NCBI GenBank assembly: GCA_035315065.1
Contig: DATFYM010000006.1
Location: 1-52,828, forward strand
From: DATFYM01 sp035315065
GTDB lineage: Bacteria; Acidobacteriota; Terriglobia; UBA7540
Length of the DNA stretch: 52,828 nucleotides
Reading direction: 5' to 3'
Shown here: piece after piece, positions 1-7,448 of the stretch
Numbering within the stretch: position 1 is the stretch's first letter
Layout of the letters: each line of letters starts with the position of its first letter
The notes under the pieces: model-generated
The model's database searches: none
What the model was told of the DNA's origin: nothing
The model's input: the letters and a program-made list of their open reading frames with translations, nothing else
Made by a program: the position numbers and the translations under genes

Positions 1-358
1 CATGCTCCCGCATGAGCGCCGCGATATGAAGATCGTGCAAACGGTTCCCGGAGAGGCGCGGGTATTCGCGTGTGAGGTCGCGAACCACCTCCGCATGGTG
101 GTCCGTTTCCACCAGGATTCCAAAGGAGGGCGACGATTGCAGGTTTTCGATAAAGCTCCAGGCATCGGCGAACGTCAGGGGATGGGAAAAGGTGGCGCGA
201 TGAGTCACGACCCGCATAAATTCGTAAGTAATAGACCAGGTGATGAACCACGGCACAGGCGAGGATTTCCACTCGGTCAGGACCTTGGCTGCACGACCGT
301 GTTCTATGAATTGCCGGATGGCCGCGTAGATCAGCAGATTCGTGTCGACGACGAACAC
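1..358 (-). CDS. vapC: VapC-type PIN-domain toxin, C-terminus cut by window edge
   Basis: Reading the minus strand from a GTG at 358 gives VFVVDTNLLIYAA at the N-terminus, the first acidic motif of PIN-domain ribonucleases. Further on are a conserved acidic residue in ITYEFMRVV and the late motif RLHDLHIAALM, where D/H residues complete the Mg-binding site. About 119 residues are inside the window, and the family is usually 130-145, so only the end is missing. The gene begins two bases after the stop of the antitoxin at 361-630, so the two are translationally coupled, with AGGA about 10 bases upstream. An in-frame CTG two codons earlier is another possible start. PIN toxins cleave RNA (often tRNA or rRNA) when released from the antitoxin; the target here is unknown. 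Confidence 0.85.
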   Translation of the reverse strand, partial: MFVVDTNLLIYAAIRQFIEHGRAAKVLTEWKSSPVPWFITWSITYEFMRVVTHRATFSHPLTFADAWSFIENLQSSPSFGILVETDHHAEVVRDLTREYPRLSGNRLHDLHIAALMREH

Positions 359-360
359 GC

Positions 361-630
361 TCAGTCCTTTTTCCTGAGGAGCCGCCTGTACAGCCGCTCA
401 TCGCGCTCAGCCTCCAGGAAGTCATACAGCGCCTCACGGTTGGAGACGTCTACGAGAGGACGCCCTGCATCGAAGCTGGGCAGGGGCGGGAGGCGGGCTG
501 GTTTGGGCCGCTCGGTCAGCCCCTTGCGCAGGAGTTCTGCGGCCAACTCCGACAGGGTTGTACCCCGTTTGGCGGCTTGCCGCTTCAAGTCGCGGAATAC
601 CGGGTCGGGAATGATCAGAGTGGTCTTCAT
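361..630 (-). CDS. vapB: VapB-type antitoxin (ribbon-helix-helix-like N-terminus)
   Basis: This 89-residue protein begins MKTTLIIPDPVFRDLKRQA and continues with TLSELAAELLRKGL, a strand followed by two helices as in ribbon-helix-helix DNA-binding antitoxins. The C-terminal half is charged and proline-rich, consistent with a tail that wraps the toxin. It lies immediately upstream of the PIN toxin, the usual antitoxin-first order. A start four codons upstream (MVFH) is possible. I chose the inner ATG because it matches the family's N-terminus; that ATG overlaps a perfect palindrome likely to be the autoregulatory operator. The longer minus-strand frame running upstream to 1293 is antisense to the response regulator and not real. 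Confidence 0.85.
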   Translation of the reverse strand: MKTTLIIPDPVFRDLKRQAAKRGTTLSELAAELLRKGLTERPKPARLPPLPSFDAGRPLVDVSNREALYDFLEAERDERLYRRLLRKKD

Positions 631-644
631 ATGGAAAACCATAT
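629..644. promoter_or_regulatory. Probable VapB operator palindrome
   Basis: ATATGG-AAAA-CCATAT is a perfect 6-bp inverted repeat with a 4-bp spacer, lying over the antitoxin start codon. Position and symmetry fit autoregulation by a dimeric antitoxin. This is inference from sequence only. Confidence 0.5.
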
Positions 645-691
645 CAGGGGTACGGAAAGATGTCAACCGAACCCCGTTCAAAATGTGGTTC

Positions 692-750
692 AGTTTGATG
701 TTGTAGCGGCGAGTTTGCCTCGCCCATTGGCGGCGTAAAGCCGCGTTTAC
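692..750. repeat. REP-like palindromic element, copy 1
   Basis: GTTTGATGTTGTAGCGGCG, then GTTTGCCTCGCC and GGCGGCGTAAAGCCGCG, form nested hairpins. A closely similar copy lies at 39911-39975 and a shorter one at 49413-49446. This copy sits between the divergent vapB and receiver-phosphatase genes, so it may lie in their promoter region. Confidence 0.7.
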
Positions 751-771
751 TATCGATGAGGTGATGGGAGT

Positions 772-2004
772 ATGAGTACCACGGTGGAAGGGCCTGCGAA
801 TCTGGAAGGCGCGGCACAGGCTCGAGTCCTGATCGCCGATGACCAGCCGGACGTGCTGGAGGCTCTGGGCATGCTGCTCCGAACCAATGGCTACCAGGTC
901 CACGCGGTCAGTTCGCCGGCGGCGATTCTGGAGGCGCTGGGTGGCAATCAATTCGACGTGCTCCTCATGGACTTGAATTACGCCCGCGACACGACCTCCG
1001 GCCGAGAGGGATTGGATCTTTTGACCCGCCTTGAAACCATGGGTGACTTGCCCATCGTGGTGATGACCGGTTGGGGCAGCGTGGATGTCGCCGTGGAAGC
1101 CATGCAGCACGGGGTGGGCGATTTCGTCCAAAAGCCTTGGGACAACACCCGCTTGCTCGAGACTCTCCGCAAACAAATCGAGTTGGGCCGAACCCATCGG
1201 CGAACGCGGCAAAGGCAAGCCGAAGACGAGCGGCGGGCACAACAAGCGATGCAAGAACTGCGCCAACGCGAGGAGGAGATCCAGGAAGCGCACCTCATCC
1301 AGGAGCGCTTGGTGCCCGTGGATATCCCGCAGATTCCGGGATACGAAATTGACGCCGCCTGGCGGCCGGCGCGCAGCGTGGGCGGCGACTATTTTGATGT
1401 GCTGAAATTTGACGAGACGTCGCTAGCGGTGTGCATCGGCGATGTCACCGGAAAAGGCGTTCCGGCCGCGCTCTTAATGTCGAATCTGCAAGCTTCGGTG
1501 CGGGGCTTGGCGGGGCCGCACGTGCCGCCCTCGGACCTCTGCGCCCGGGTCAATCGCGCCGCTCTGCCTCACGTCGGGGCGGATCGCTTCATCACCTTCT
1601 TTTACGGCCTTCTCGACGCACCCGCGCGACGCTTGGCGTATGTCAACGCGGGACACAATCCTCCCTTCCTGGTTCGCCGGGATGGCTCGTGCCAACGCCT
1701 GCGGGACGGGGGGCCGGTTTTGGCCTTGGTGGCCGATTGGGATTGCCAGCCGGGGATGGTGGAGATGGCTCCCGGTGACCGCCTCATTTTGTTTACCGAT
1801 GGGATCACCGAAGCCACCGACGCGCAAGGAGAAGAGTTCCAGGAAGAGCGCTTGATGGCGCTGGTCACCGCTCACCGGCATCTTCGGCCGGGCCTCATAA
1901 GGGAAGAGATCATGGCGGCGCTCCGAGAATTCACCGGAGATAAATGGAACGACGACGCCACGCTGCTCGTACTGGGCGTGGAGGGAAGTGAGGTAATCGG
2001 GTGA
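772..2004 (+). CDS. Response regulator with SpoIIE-type PP2C phosphatase output
   Basis: The 410-residue cytoplasmic protein has three parts. Residues 18-135 are a receiver domain: acidic pair D23/D24, phospho-acceptor D67 in LLMDLNYARD, T99, and K121 in QKPWD. Residues 135-185 are a charged helical linker. Residues 190-405 are a SpoIIE/RsbU-like PP2C phosphatase with VGGDYFD, GDVTGKG, GHNPP, TDGITEA and NDDAT metal-binding motifs. Such proteins dephosphorylate anti-sigma-antagonist-type partners when the receiver is phosphorylated. The receiver is strikingly like that of the NtrC-type regulator at 21272, including the unusual NYARDTTSG stretch after the phospho-acceptor, so both may answer the same kinase. 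GGGAG precedes the ATG. No partner STAS protein or anti-sigma kinase is visible nearby. The last codons run into the repeat array downstream. Confidence 0.92.
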   Translation: MSTTVEGPANLEGAAQARVLIADDQPDVLEALGMLLRTNGYQVHAVSSPAAILEALGGNQFDVLLMDLNYARDTTSGREGLDLLTRLETMGDLPIVVMTGWGSVDVAVEAMQHGVGDFVQKPWDNTRLLETLRKQIELGRTHRRTRQRQAEDERRAQQAMQELRQREEEIQEAHLIQERLVPVDIPQIPGYEIDAAWRPARSVGGDYFDVLKFDETSLAVCIGDVTGKGVPAALLMSNLQASVRGLAGPHVPPSDLCARVNRAALPHVGADRFITFFYGLLDAPARRLAYVNAGHNPPFLVRRDGSCQRLRDGGPVLALVADWDCQPGMVEMAPGDRLILFTDGITEATDAQGEEFQEERLMALVTAHRHLRPGLIREEIMAALREFTGDKWNDDATLLVLGVEGSEVIG

Positions 2005-2120
2005 TTTGGCGATTTCGCGATTGTGCATGGAGTGACGGGGTGAGGGGTGATCGCGCGATTGTGGATAAACCGCCAATCCTCAACTTAAGCCAAGAATCGC
2101 CAAGTAAGTCACCCGATAAC
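1994..2120. repeat. Degenerate 7-8 bp repeat array with inverted arms
   Basis: The left arm holds TAATCGGGTGATTTGGCGAT and GATCGCGCGATTG words. The right arm, CGCCAAGTAAGTCACCCGAT, is largely their reverse complement. The left arm overlaps the stop of the preceding gene. It could form a long imperfect hairpin between the regulator and the first ADOP gene. Confidence 0.65.
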
Positions 2121-2169
2121 CTGTTGGAGCGATGGACAAATTGCCCGATGCCCTGATTCGAGATGGACG

Positions 2170-4569
2170 ATGAGGACTTTCCTCCAAGACTTACGATTCG
2201 GCCTCCGCATGTTGGCCAAGAACCCTGGCTTCACGGCGGTGGCCATTTTGACCCTCGCCCTCGGCATTGGCGGGAATGTGGCCGTGTTCAGCCTGCTTGA
2301 TGCGGTTTTGCTGCGGCCTCTTCCCTACCCGCAGCCGGACCGGCTTTTCAGGTTGTTTCCCGCCCACATGGAGGCATCCTCATACCCTGACTTTCGCGAT
2401 TGGCAGCGTCAGAGCCGTACGTTCGAGTCCATGGCGGCATATGAAGAGCTACCAATCAACTTGACGGGTACGACGGAACCCGAACGCCTGGACGGCTCGG
2501 CCATCACCCCAGGCTTTTTCGCAACTTTGGGAATTCGCCCCGTATTAGGGCGTGAATTCTCCGGCGATGAAGACGAGCACGTTGCCATGTTGAGCTACCA
2601 ATTGTGGCAGAGGCGATTCGGCAGCGATGCCGGAATCATCGGCAAATCCATTCACCTCGAGGGCCGGGCGTACACGGTCGTGGGCGTCTTGCCGCCACAG
2701 CTCCGCTTTCGACCGCAGTGGTGGGGAGGCGCGGCCTCTGAGATTTTCGTACCTGTAATCCCGAATCCGGAGCGTGACTGGTTTTATGTAAGGGTGTTGG
2801 GACGCCTTGCCCCAGGGGTAAGCGAGCAGCAGGCGCTCGCGGAGATGAACGGCATCATGGCCCGCCTCGCGCAAGCCTACCATAAGCCGGAAAAACAAGG
2901 AATTACGCTCGAACCGCTTGCGCAATACATCGTTTCGGATGCGGGTCAGACCGCGTGGGTGCTGTTGGGCGCGGTTGCCTTTGTGCTTCTCATTGCGTGC
3001 GCCAACGTAGCGAATCTCCTCTTGTCCCAGGGCGCGGCGCGCGAGCACGAGATGGCAATCCGAACCGCCGTAGGGGCAACCCGCGGGCGCATCTTGCGTC
3101 AACTGCTAACCGAAAGCCTGCTGTTGGCAGGCTCGGGCGGTGCGATCGGCGTGGCCTTGGCATGCTGGACGATACCGCTGGTGGCCGGCATGGTGCCACC
3201 GCATGGCAATTTCTCCGCGCGGATCCAGGATGCCGGCATCCATCTGAACTTGACCATGCTTGTCTTCAGTGCGCTCTTGGCAGTGCTCTCTAGCGTTCTA
3301 TTCGGAGTCTTACCGGCTTTGAAAGCTACCCGGCCCGCGCCAAGTCCTCGAGCGAGCGGTCGTGTTGGCCGCATGCACGGGGGGCTGATTGCGCTCGAAG
3401 TTGCTTTGTCGTTCGTCTTGCTGGTGGGAGCCGGGCTGATGATGAAGAGCCTGCTGCGCCTGCTCGCAGAAGACGTTGGGTTCCGAACAGAACATCTGCT
3501 GACGATGGACGTTAGTCTTTCTGAGGAAAAGTATTCCACACCCGAGAAACAGACGGCCTACTTTGACCACGTTCTGCAACGTCTCATTGCGATGCCCGCG
3601 GTCCTCTCTGTGGGCGCTGTCACGGACCTGCCGTTAACGCGCAACGAGACGTGGAACGGGTTCGACATTCCGGGACCCCACTCCGGGCAGGGCACAGCGG
3701 GTTACCATGCCGTCAGCTCGGACTATTTTCGCGCCATGGGGATATCGTTGCTGAATGGTAGAGAACTGGGGATTGCCGACTCCGCGAACTCGCCCTTGGT
3801 CGGTGTGATCAACCGCAGCATGGCAAGCAAGTACTGGCCGAACGAGAATCCAATAGGCAAGACCATCGTGGTTTACCGCTTCGTGGCCGAGCGAACTCCC
3901 GCAGGCACCCACGTCCAGTTCAAGCCACGGATGCTCGAGATCGTGGGAATCGTGGGTGATGTTCGGCAACTTGGGTTGGATGCGCCGCCCGATCCTGAAC
4001 TGTTCATGCCTTACGAGCAATGGCCGGCAAACGAGATGTCCCTGGTGTTGCGGACGGGCTCCGAAACCTCCTCTCTGATCCCTGCGGTCAAGAAAGAGAT
4101 TTGGCGAGTCGACCCTGACCAGCCGGTCACCGATATCAAGACCATGGATGAGCTGGTTTCCATCGAGGCGGCGGGAAGGCGGTTTGTACTGCAATTGATC
4201 GGAGCCTTCGCCGCGATCGCCCTGGTGCTGGCGGCGGTAGGGATCTACGGCGTGGTTTCCTATGCCACGCGGCAACGGACGCATGAAATCGGCATTCGCA
4301 TGGCCATCGGCGCCCGAGGGCAACAAATTATGTGGTTGATTGCCGGCCAAAACGCCCAGTGGCTGCTGATCGGAATCACCACCGGCGTTGCCAGCGCCCT
4401 GGCTTTGACACGGCTGCTGGCGGCCTACCTCTATGCGGTTCGGCCCACCGACCCGCAGACCTTTATAGCCGTGTCGTTGTTGCTGCTCGCCGTGGCCCTG
4501 CTGGCCGTCTACATCCCCGCCCGCCGGGCAACGAAGGTCGAGCCCATGGAGGCGCTGAGGTATGAGTGA
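2170..4569 (+). CDS. ADOP-family MacB/FtsX-like permease 1
   Basis: This 799-residue inner-membrane protein has two MacB-like halves. Residues 1-45 carry the signature FGLRMLAKNPGFTAVAI with the first membrane helix, followed by a periplasmic MacB core (about 50-240). An FtsX domain follows (about 255-385; ANVANLLLSQGAAREHEMAIR and TAVGATRGRILRQLL). A second set then has a helix near 405 and a periplasmic core to about 640, then FtsX near 675-790. It ends RRATKVEPMEALRYE, the hallmark tail of the family. Members are known as large paralogous sets in Acidobacteria without an adjacent ATPase; the substrate is unknown. The closest relative in the window is ADOP5 at 12739, almost identical over the last ~150 residues. 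Upstream, GATGGACG gives only a weak ribosome site. Confidence 0.93.
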   Translation: MRTFLQDLRFGLRMLAKNPGFTAVAILTLALGIGGNVAVFSLLDAVLLRPLPYPQPDRLFRLFPAHMEASSYPDFRDWQRQSRTFESMAAYEELPINLTGTTEPERLDGSAITPGFFATLGIRPVLGREFSGDEDEHVAMLSYQLWQRRFGSDAGIIGKSIHLEGRAYTVVGVLPPQLRFRPQWWGGAASEIFVPVIPNPERDWFYVRVLGRLAPGVSEQQALAEMNGIMARLAQAYHKPEKQGITLEPLAQYIVSDAGQTAWVLLGAVAFVLLIACANVANLLLSQGAAREHEMAIRTAVGATRGRILRQLLTESLLLAGSGGAIGVALACWTIPLVAGMVPPHGNFSARIQDAGIHLNLTMLVFSALLAVLSSVLFGVLPALKATRPAPSPRASGRVGRMHGGLIALEVALSFVLLVGAGLMMKSLLRLLAEDVGFRTEHLLTMDVSLSEEKYSTPEKQTAYFDHVLQRLIAMPAVLSVGAVTDLPLTRNETWNGFDIPGPHSGQGTAGYHAVSSDYFRAMGISLLNGRELGIADSANSPLVGVINRSMASKYWPNENPIGKTIVVYRFVAERTPAGTHVQFKPRMLEIVGIVGDVRQLGLDAPPDPELFMPYEQWPANEMSLVLRTGSETSSLIPAVKKEIWRVDPDQPVTDIKTMDELVSIEAAGRRFVLQLIGAFAAIALVLAAVGIYGVVSYATRQRTHEIGIRMAIGARGQQIMWLIAGQNAQWLLIGITTGVASALALTRLLAAYLYAVRPTDPQTFIAVSLLLLAVALLAVYIPARRATKVEPMEALRYE

Positions 4570-4573
4570 AGGA

Positions 4574-4780
4574 ATCGGTCCATCGGTTCATCGGTTCATC
4601 GAGTGATTTGGTGATTTAGCGATGGAGTGAGTGTGCCCTTCTGGGATTTGGTGATCGGGAGAAGGTAATGAAAACTCGAAAATCGCAAGTTGCGAGCCAA
4701 GTGCCGATTTTCGAATTTCGATGAGCCGATGAGCCGATGGGCCGATAGTCCGATGAGCCGATGGACCGATGAGCCGATTT
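4574..4780. repeat. 8-bp repeat array, core GAGCCGAT, inverted arms
   Basis: The right arm (4721-4780) is seven near-perfect 8-mers of the type GAGCCGAT or GGACCGAT. The left arm (4574-4600) reads CCATCGGTTCATCGG words, the reverse complement of the same unit. The 120 bases between hold related TGGTGAT words but no gene. Confidence 0.8.
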
Positions 4781-4791
4781 GAGGTAGACGA

Positions 4792-7245
4792 ATGAATACC
4801 TTGTTCCAAGACCTAAAGTTCGGCCTGCGCATGTTGGCCAAGAATCCTGGCTTCACGGCGGTGGCGGTCATAACGCTGGGACTGGGAATTGCCGCCAATA
4901 CTGCGATTTTCAGTGTAGTCAGCGGCGTCTTGCTGAGGAAACCTCCCGTGAAGGATCCCGACAGGGTGATGATGGTTCTGTCGATAAACCGAGCGAAAGG
5001 TTGGGGCGATAGACCGGAGCATCCCGTTTCCGCGCCGGATTTTCTCGACTGGCGGAAGGATAGCCACAATTTTGAAGAAATGGCCGCCATCGCGCCATGG
5101 GGTGATTTCACCCTGACCGGACACGACGAACCGGAGCGCGTCGCCGGGATGCGGGTCTCCGCCAACTTCTTCCACCTTTTAGGTGCCGATCCCTCTTTAG
5201 GACGAACATTTACTGCGGGGGAGGACGGGCCCGGTCGTGACCACGTGGCGATTCTCAGCTACGGGCTCTGGCAGACTCACTTTGCTTCGGACCCGAGTGT
5301 GGTTGGAAAGATAGTCAAACTGAACGGCGAGTCGTACACCGTGGTGGCGGTGATGCCTGCCGGTTTCAAGCTCATGGCCTTTTCGGCCCAGGTTTGGATT
5401 CCGCTGGTGTTTGATTCGAAACAATTGAGTCCGGCCGGACGCCAATCGCGCTCGTTCTTCGTTTTCGGACGCCTTAAGCCGGAAGCGACGGTCGAGCAGG
5501 CGCAGGCAGAGATGGCTACAAACTCCCGGCGTATGGAGCTGACCTATCCGGAGGCAGACAAGGGCTGGGAGGCAAGGCTTATTTCGCTCCAGGAATTTAT
5601 GATTGAGGTCTTCGACGTTCGGCCATCCATCATGATGCTGATGGGAACTGTCGGTTTGGTGCTGCTGATTGCGTGCGCCAACGTCGCCGGCCTGCTACTG
5701 GCTCGTGGCACCGGACGCAAACACGAAATCGCTGTGCGCTCAGCCATGGGGGCAGGGCGCGGACGTTTGGTCCGGCAATTGCTTTCCGAAAACATCCTCA
5801 TTGCCATCGCCGGCGCGAGTGTGGGCTTGCTCCTCGCCTCGTGGGGAATCAAGATCCTGCATGCTGCCGTCAGTTACAATGAGTGGGTTAATTCTCTTGA
5901 GTTCGGCATCGATACGCCGGTCCTGATCTTCACCATCAGCCTTTCGCTGCTCACCGTTTTGCTATTCGGCCTGGTGCCCGCCCTGCAAGTTTCAAGGTCC
6001 GACCTTCACGAGACCTTAAAGGAGGGTGGCCGATCCGGGGGTTTGGGCGTGGCTCGCGGCAAAGCACGGCGCGTCTTCGTCGTCGTGGAAGTCGCCCTGG
6101 CTTTGGTATTGCTTACGGGAGCGGGACTGATGATTAAGAGCTTTCTGGAAGAGATCAGCACCGAACCCGGCTTTAATCCGCGAGAGCTATTGACCGCGGA
6201 AGTATCCCTTCCCACTTCTAAATACGGGAGTCCATCCCAACAGGCCGCCTTCTTCCAGCAGGTGACGGAGAAGCTCCACAACCTTCCGGGCGCTGTATCC
6301 GCTGCGGCTGCCGCGAATCTGCCACTCGCGGCGGAGGCGGGAGCAGTCCCCTTCCGCATCGAAGGGCAGCCGGCGAGTCCGCCGCAAGAACGTCCACAAG
6401 CCCGATACTACGCAGTTGGTCGGGACTATTTGCGAACTATGGAAATCCGGCTGACCAAAGGACGCGCGTTCACGGACTTTGATAACCAAAGCGCGCCGCC
6501 CGTGGCTTTGGTCAACGAGGCTTTTGCCCGTCGCTTCTTCCCCAAGGAAGACGCTATCGGTCAGCATATCAGCCTCGATACCGAAAATGGAGTTTCCTCC
6601 CCCTGGCGTGAGATCGTGGGCGTCGTCGGGAATGTGAAGGATTTTTTTGGTCAGCCGGGTTTCAATCCGCAGCTTTACGTCCCATATGTTCAGGCGCCCT
6701 CGGCGGAAATGAACCTGGTGGTGCGAACGAAAGGCGATCCGGCAGCTCTGGCTTCCGCCGTCCGCGCTACGGTGTGGTCCGTGGATAAAGATCAGCCGCT
6801 GGGCAACGTGATGACGATGAGTCAGCTTATCGATGCCCGAGGAGAGGCCGGGGACCGCTTGATGGGCGAACTACTTGGCATTTTTGCCGGATTGGCGCTG
6901 ATTCTGGCGGCGGTGGGAATCTATGGAATCATCGCCCAGGGTGTTACCCAACGCACCCACGAGATTGGAATCCGCATGGCGCTCGGCGCGGAGAGGGTCA
7001 GCGTCTTGAAGCTGCTCGTGGGAGAAGGGATGAGGCTTGCCGCCTTGGGGTTGCTGATCGGTTTTGCCTTCGCATACCCGCTTCCCCGCCTGTTTGACGC
7101 GGCGTTTGAAGGATTCAGTGTCCATCCCTCCTGGATCTTTGTCCTTGCCCCTACCCTCGTGGCGACTGCCGCGCTCTTCGCCAGCTACATCCCCGCGCGG
7201 CGGGCAACGAAGGTCGATCCTATGGAGGCGTTGAGGTATGAGTAA
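4792..7245 (+). CDS. ADOP-family MacB/FtsX-like permease 2
   Basis: This 817-residue paralogue begins MNTLFQDLKFGLRMLAKNPG and has a good ribosome site (GAGG, 7 bases before ATG). The first periplasmic core carries DWRKDSHNFEEMAAI. The first FtsX domain has ANVAGLLLARGTGRKHEIAVR, the second starts near residue 690 (GIYGIIAQGVTQRTHEIGIR), and the tail is ATKVDPMEALRYE. Unlike its neighbours it keeps an ALQVSRSDLHETLKEGG linker between the halves, and the last loop (FDAAFEGFSVHPSW) is its own. Same strand as the other ADOPs, but separated from both neighbours by 200 bp or more of repeats, so transcription as a single operon is uncertain. Confidence 0.93.
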   Translation: MNTLFQDLKFGLRMLAKNPGFTAVAVITLGLGIAANTAIFSVVSGVLLRKPPVKDPDRVMMVLSINRAKGWGDRPEHPVSAPDFLDWRKDSHNFEEMAAIAPWGDFTLTGHDEPERVAGMRVSANFFHLLGADPSLGRTFTAGEDGPGRDHVAILSYGLWQTHFASDPSVVGKIVKLNGESYTVVAVMPAGFKLMAFSAQVWIPLVFDSKQLSPAGRQSRSFFVFGRLKPEATVEQAQAEMATNSRRMELTYPEADKGWEARLISLQEFMIEVFDVRPSIMMLMGTVGLVLLIACANVAGLLLARGTGRKHEIAVRSAMGAGRGRLVRQLLSENILIAIAGASVGLLLASWGIKILHAAVSYNEWVNSLEFGIDTPVLIFTISLSLLTVLLFGLVPALQVSRSDLHETLKEGGRSGGLGVARGKARRVFVVVEVALALVLLTGAGLMIKSFLEEISTEPGFNPRELLTAEVSLPTSKYGSPSQQAAFFQQVTEKLHNLPGAVSAAAAANLPLAAEAGAVPFRIEGQPASPPQERPQARYYAVGRDYLRTMEIRLTKGRAFTDFDNQSAPPVALVNEAFARRFFPKEDAIGQHISLDTENGVSSPWREIVGVVGNVKDFFGQPGFNPQLYVPYVQAPSAEMNLVVRTKGDPAALASAVRATVWSVDKDQPLGNVMTMSQLIDARGEAGDRLMGELLGIFAGLALILAAVGIYGIIAQGVTQRTHEIGIRMALGAERVSVLKLLVGEGMRLAALGLLIGFAFAYPLPRLFDAAFEGFSVHPSWIFVLAPTLVATAALFASYIPARRATKVDPMEALRYE

Positions 7246-7441
7246 GGCAGTGAACAGTGGACAGTGGTTAGTGGCACAGGCACTCTTGCCTGTGCGCCCG
7301 GCAGAAGTTTTGGGCACAGGCAGGAGTGCCTGTGCCACCGCGCAACTCCCCTCCTTAGTTAAGGAAGGGTGCCCGAAGGGCGGGGTGGTTGGGCGCCGTG
7401 GCTGAGAGCTGAACGCTGATAGCTGATAGCTCAGCACTGAG
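7246..7441. repeat. Composite spacer built of four repeat types
   Basis: In order: AGTGGAC/AGTGGTT heptamers (7246-7275); GGCACAGGCACTCTTGCCTG (from 7273) and GGCACAGGCAGGAGTGCCTG (from 7313), two related palindromes; a CTCCTTAGTTAAGGAAGGG palindrome near 7351-7371; and a GCTGATA/GCTGAGA heptamer array (7400-7441). No gene is present. Confidence 0.75.
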
Positions 7442-7448
7442 GATACGA

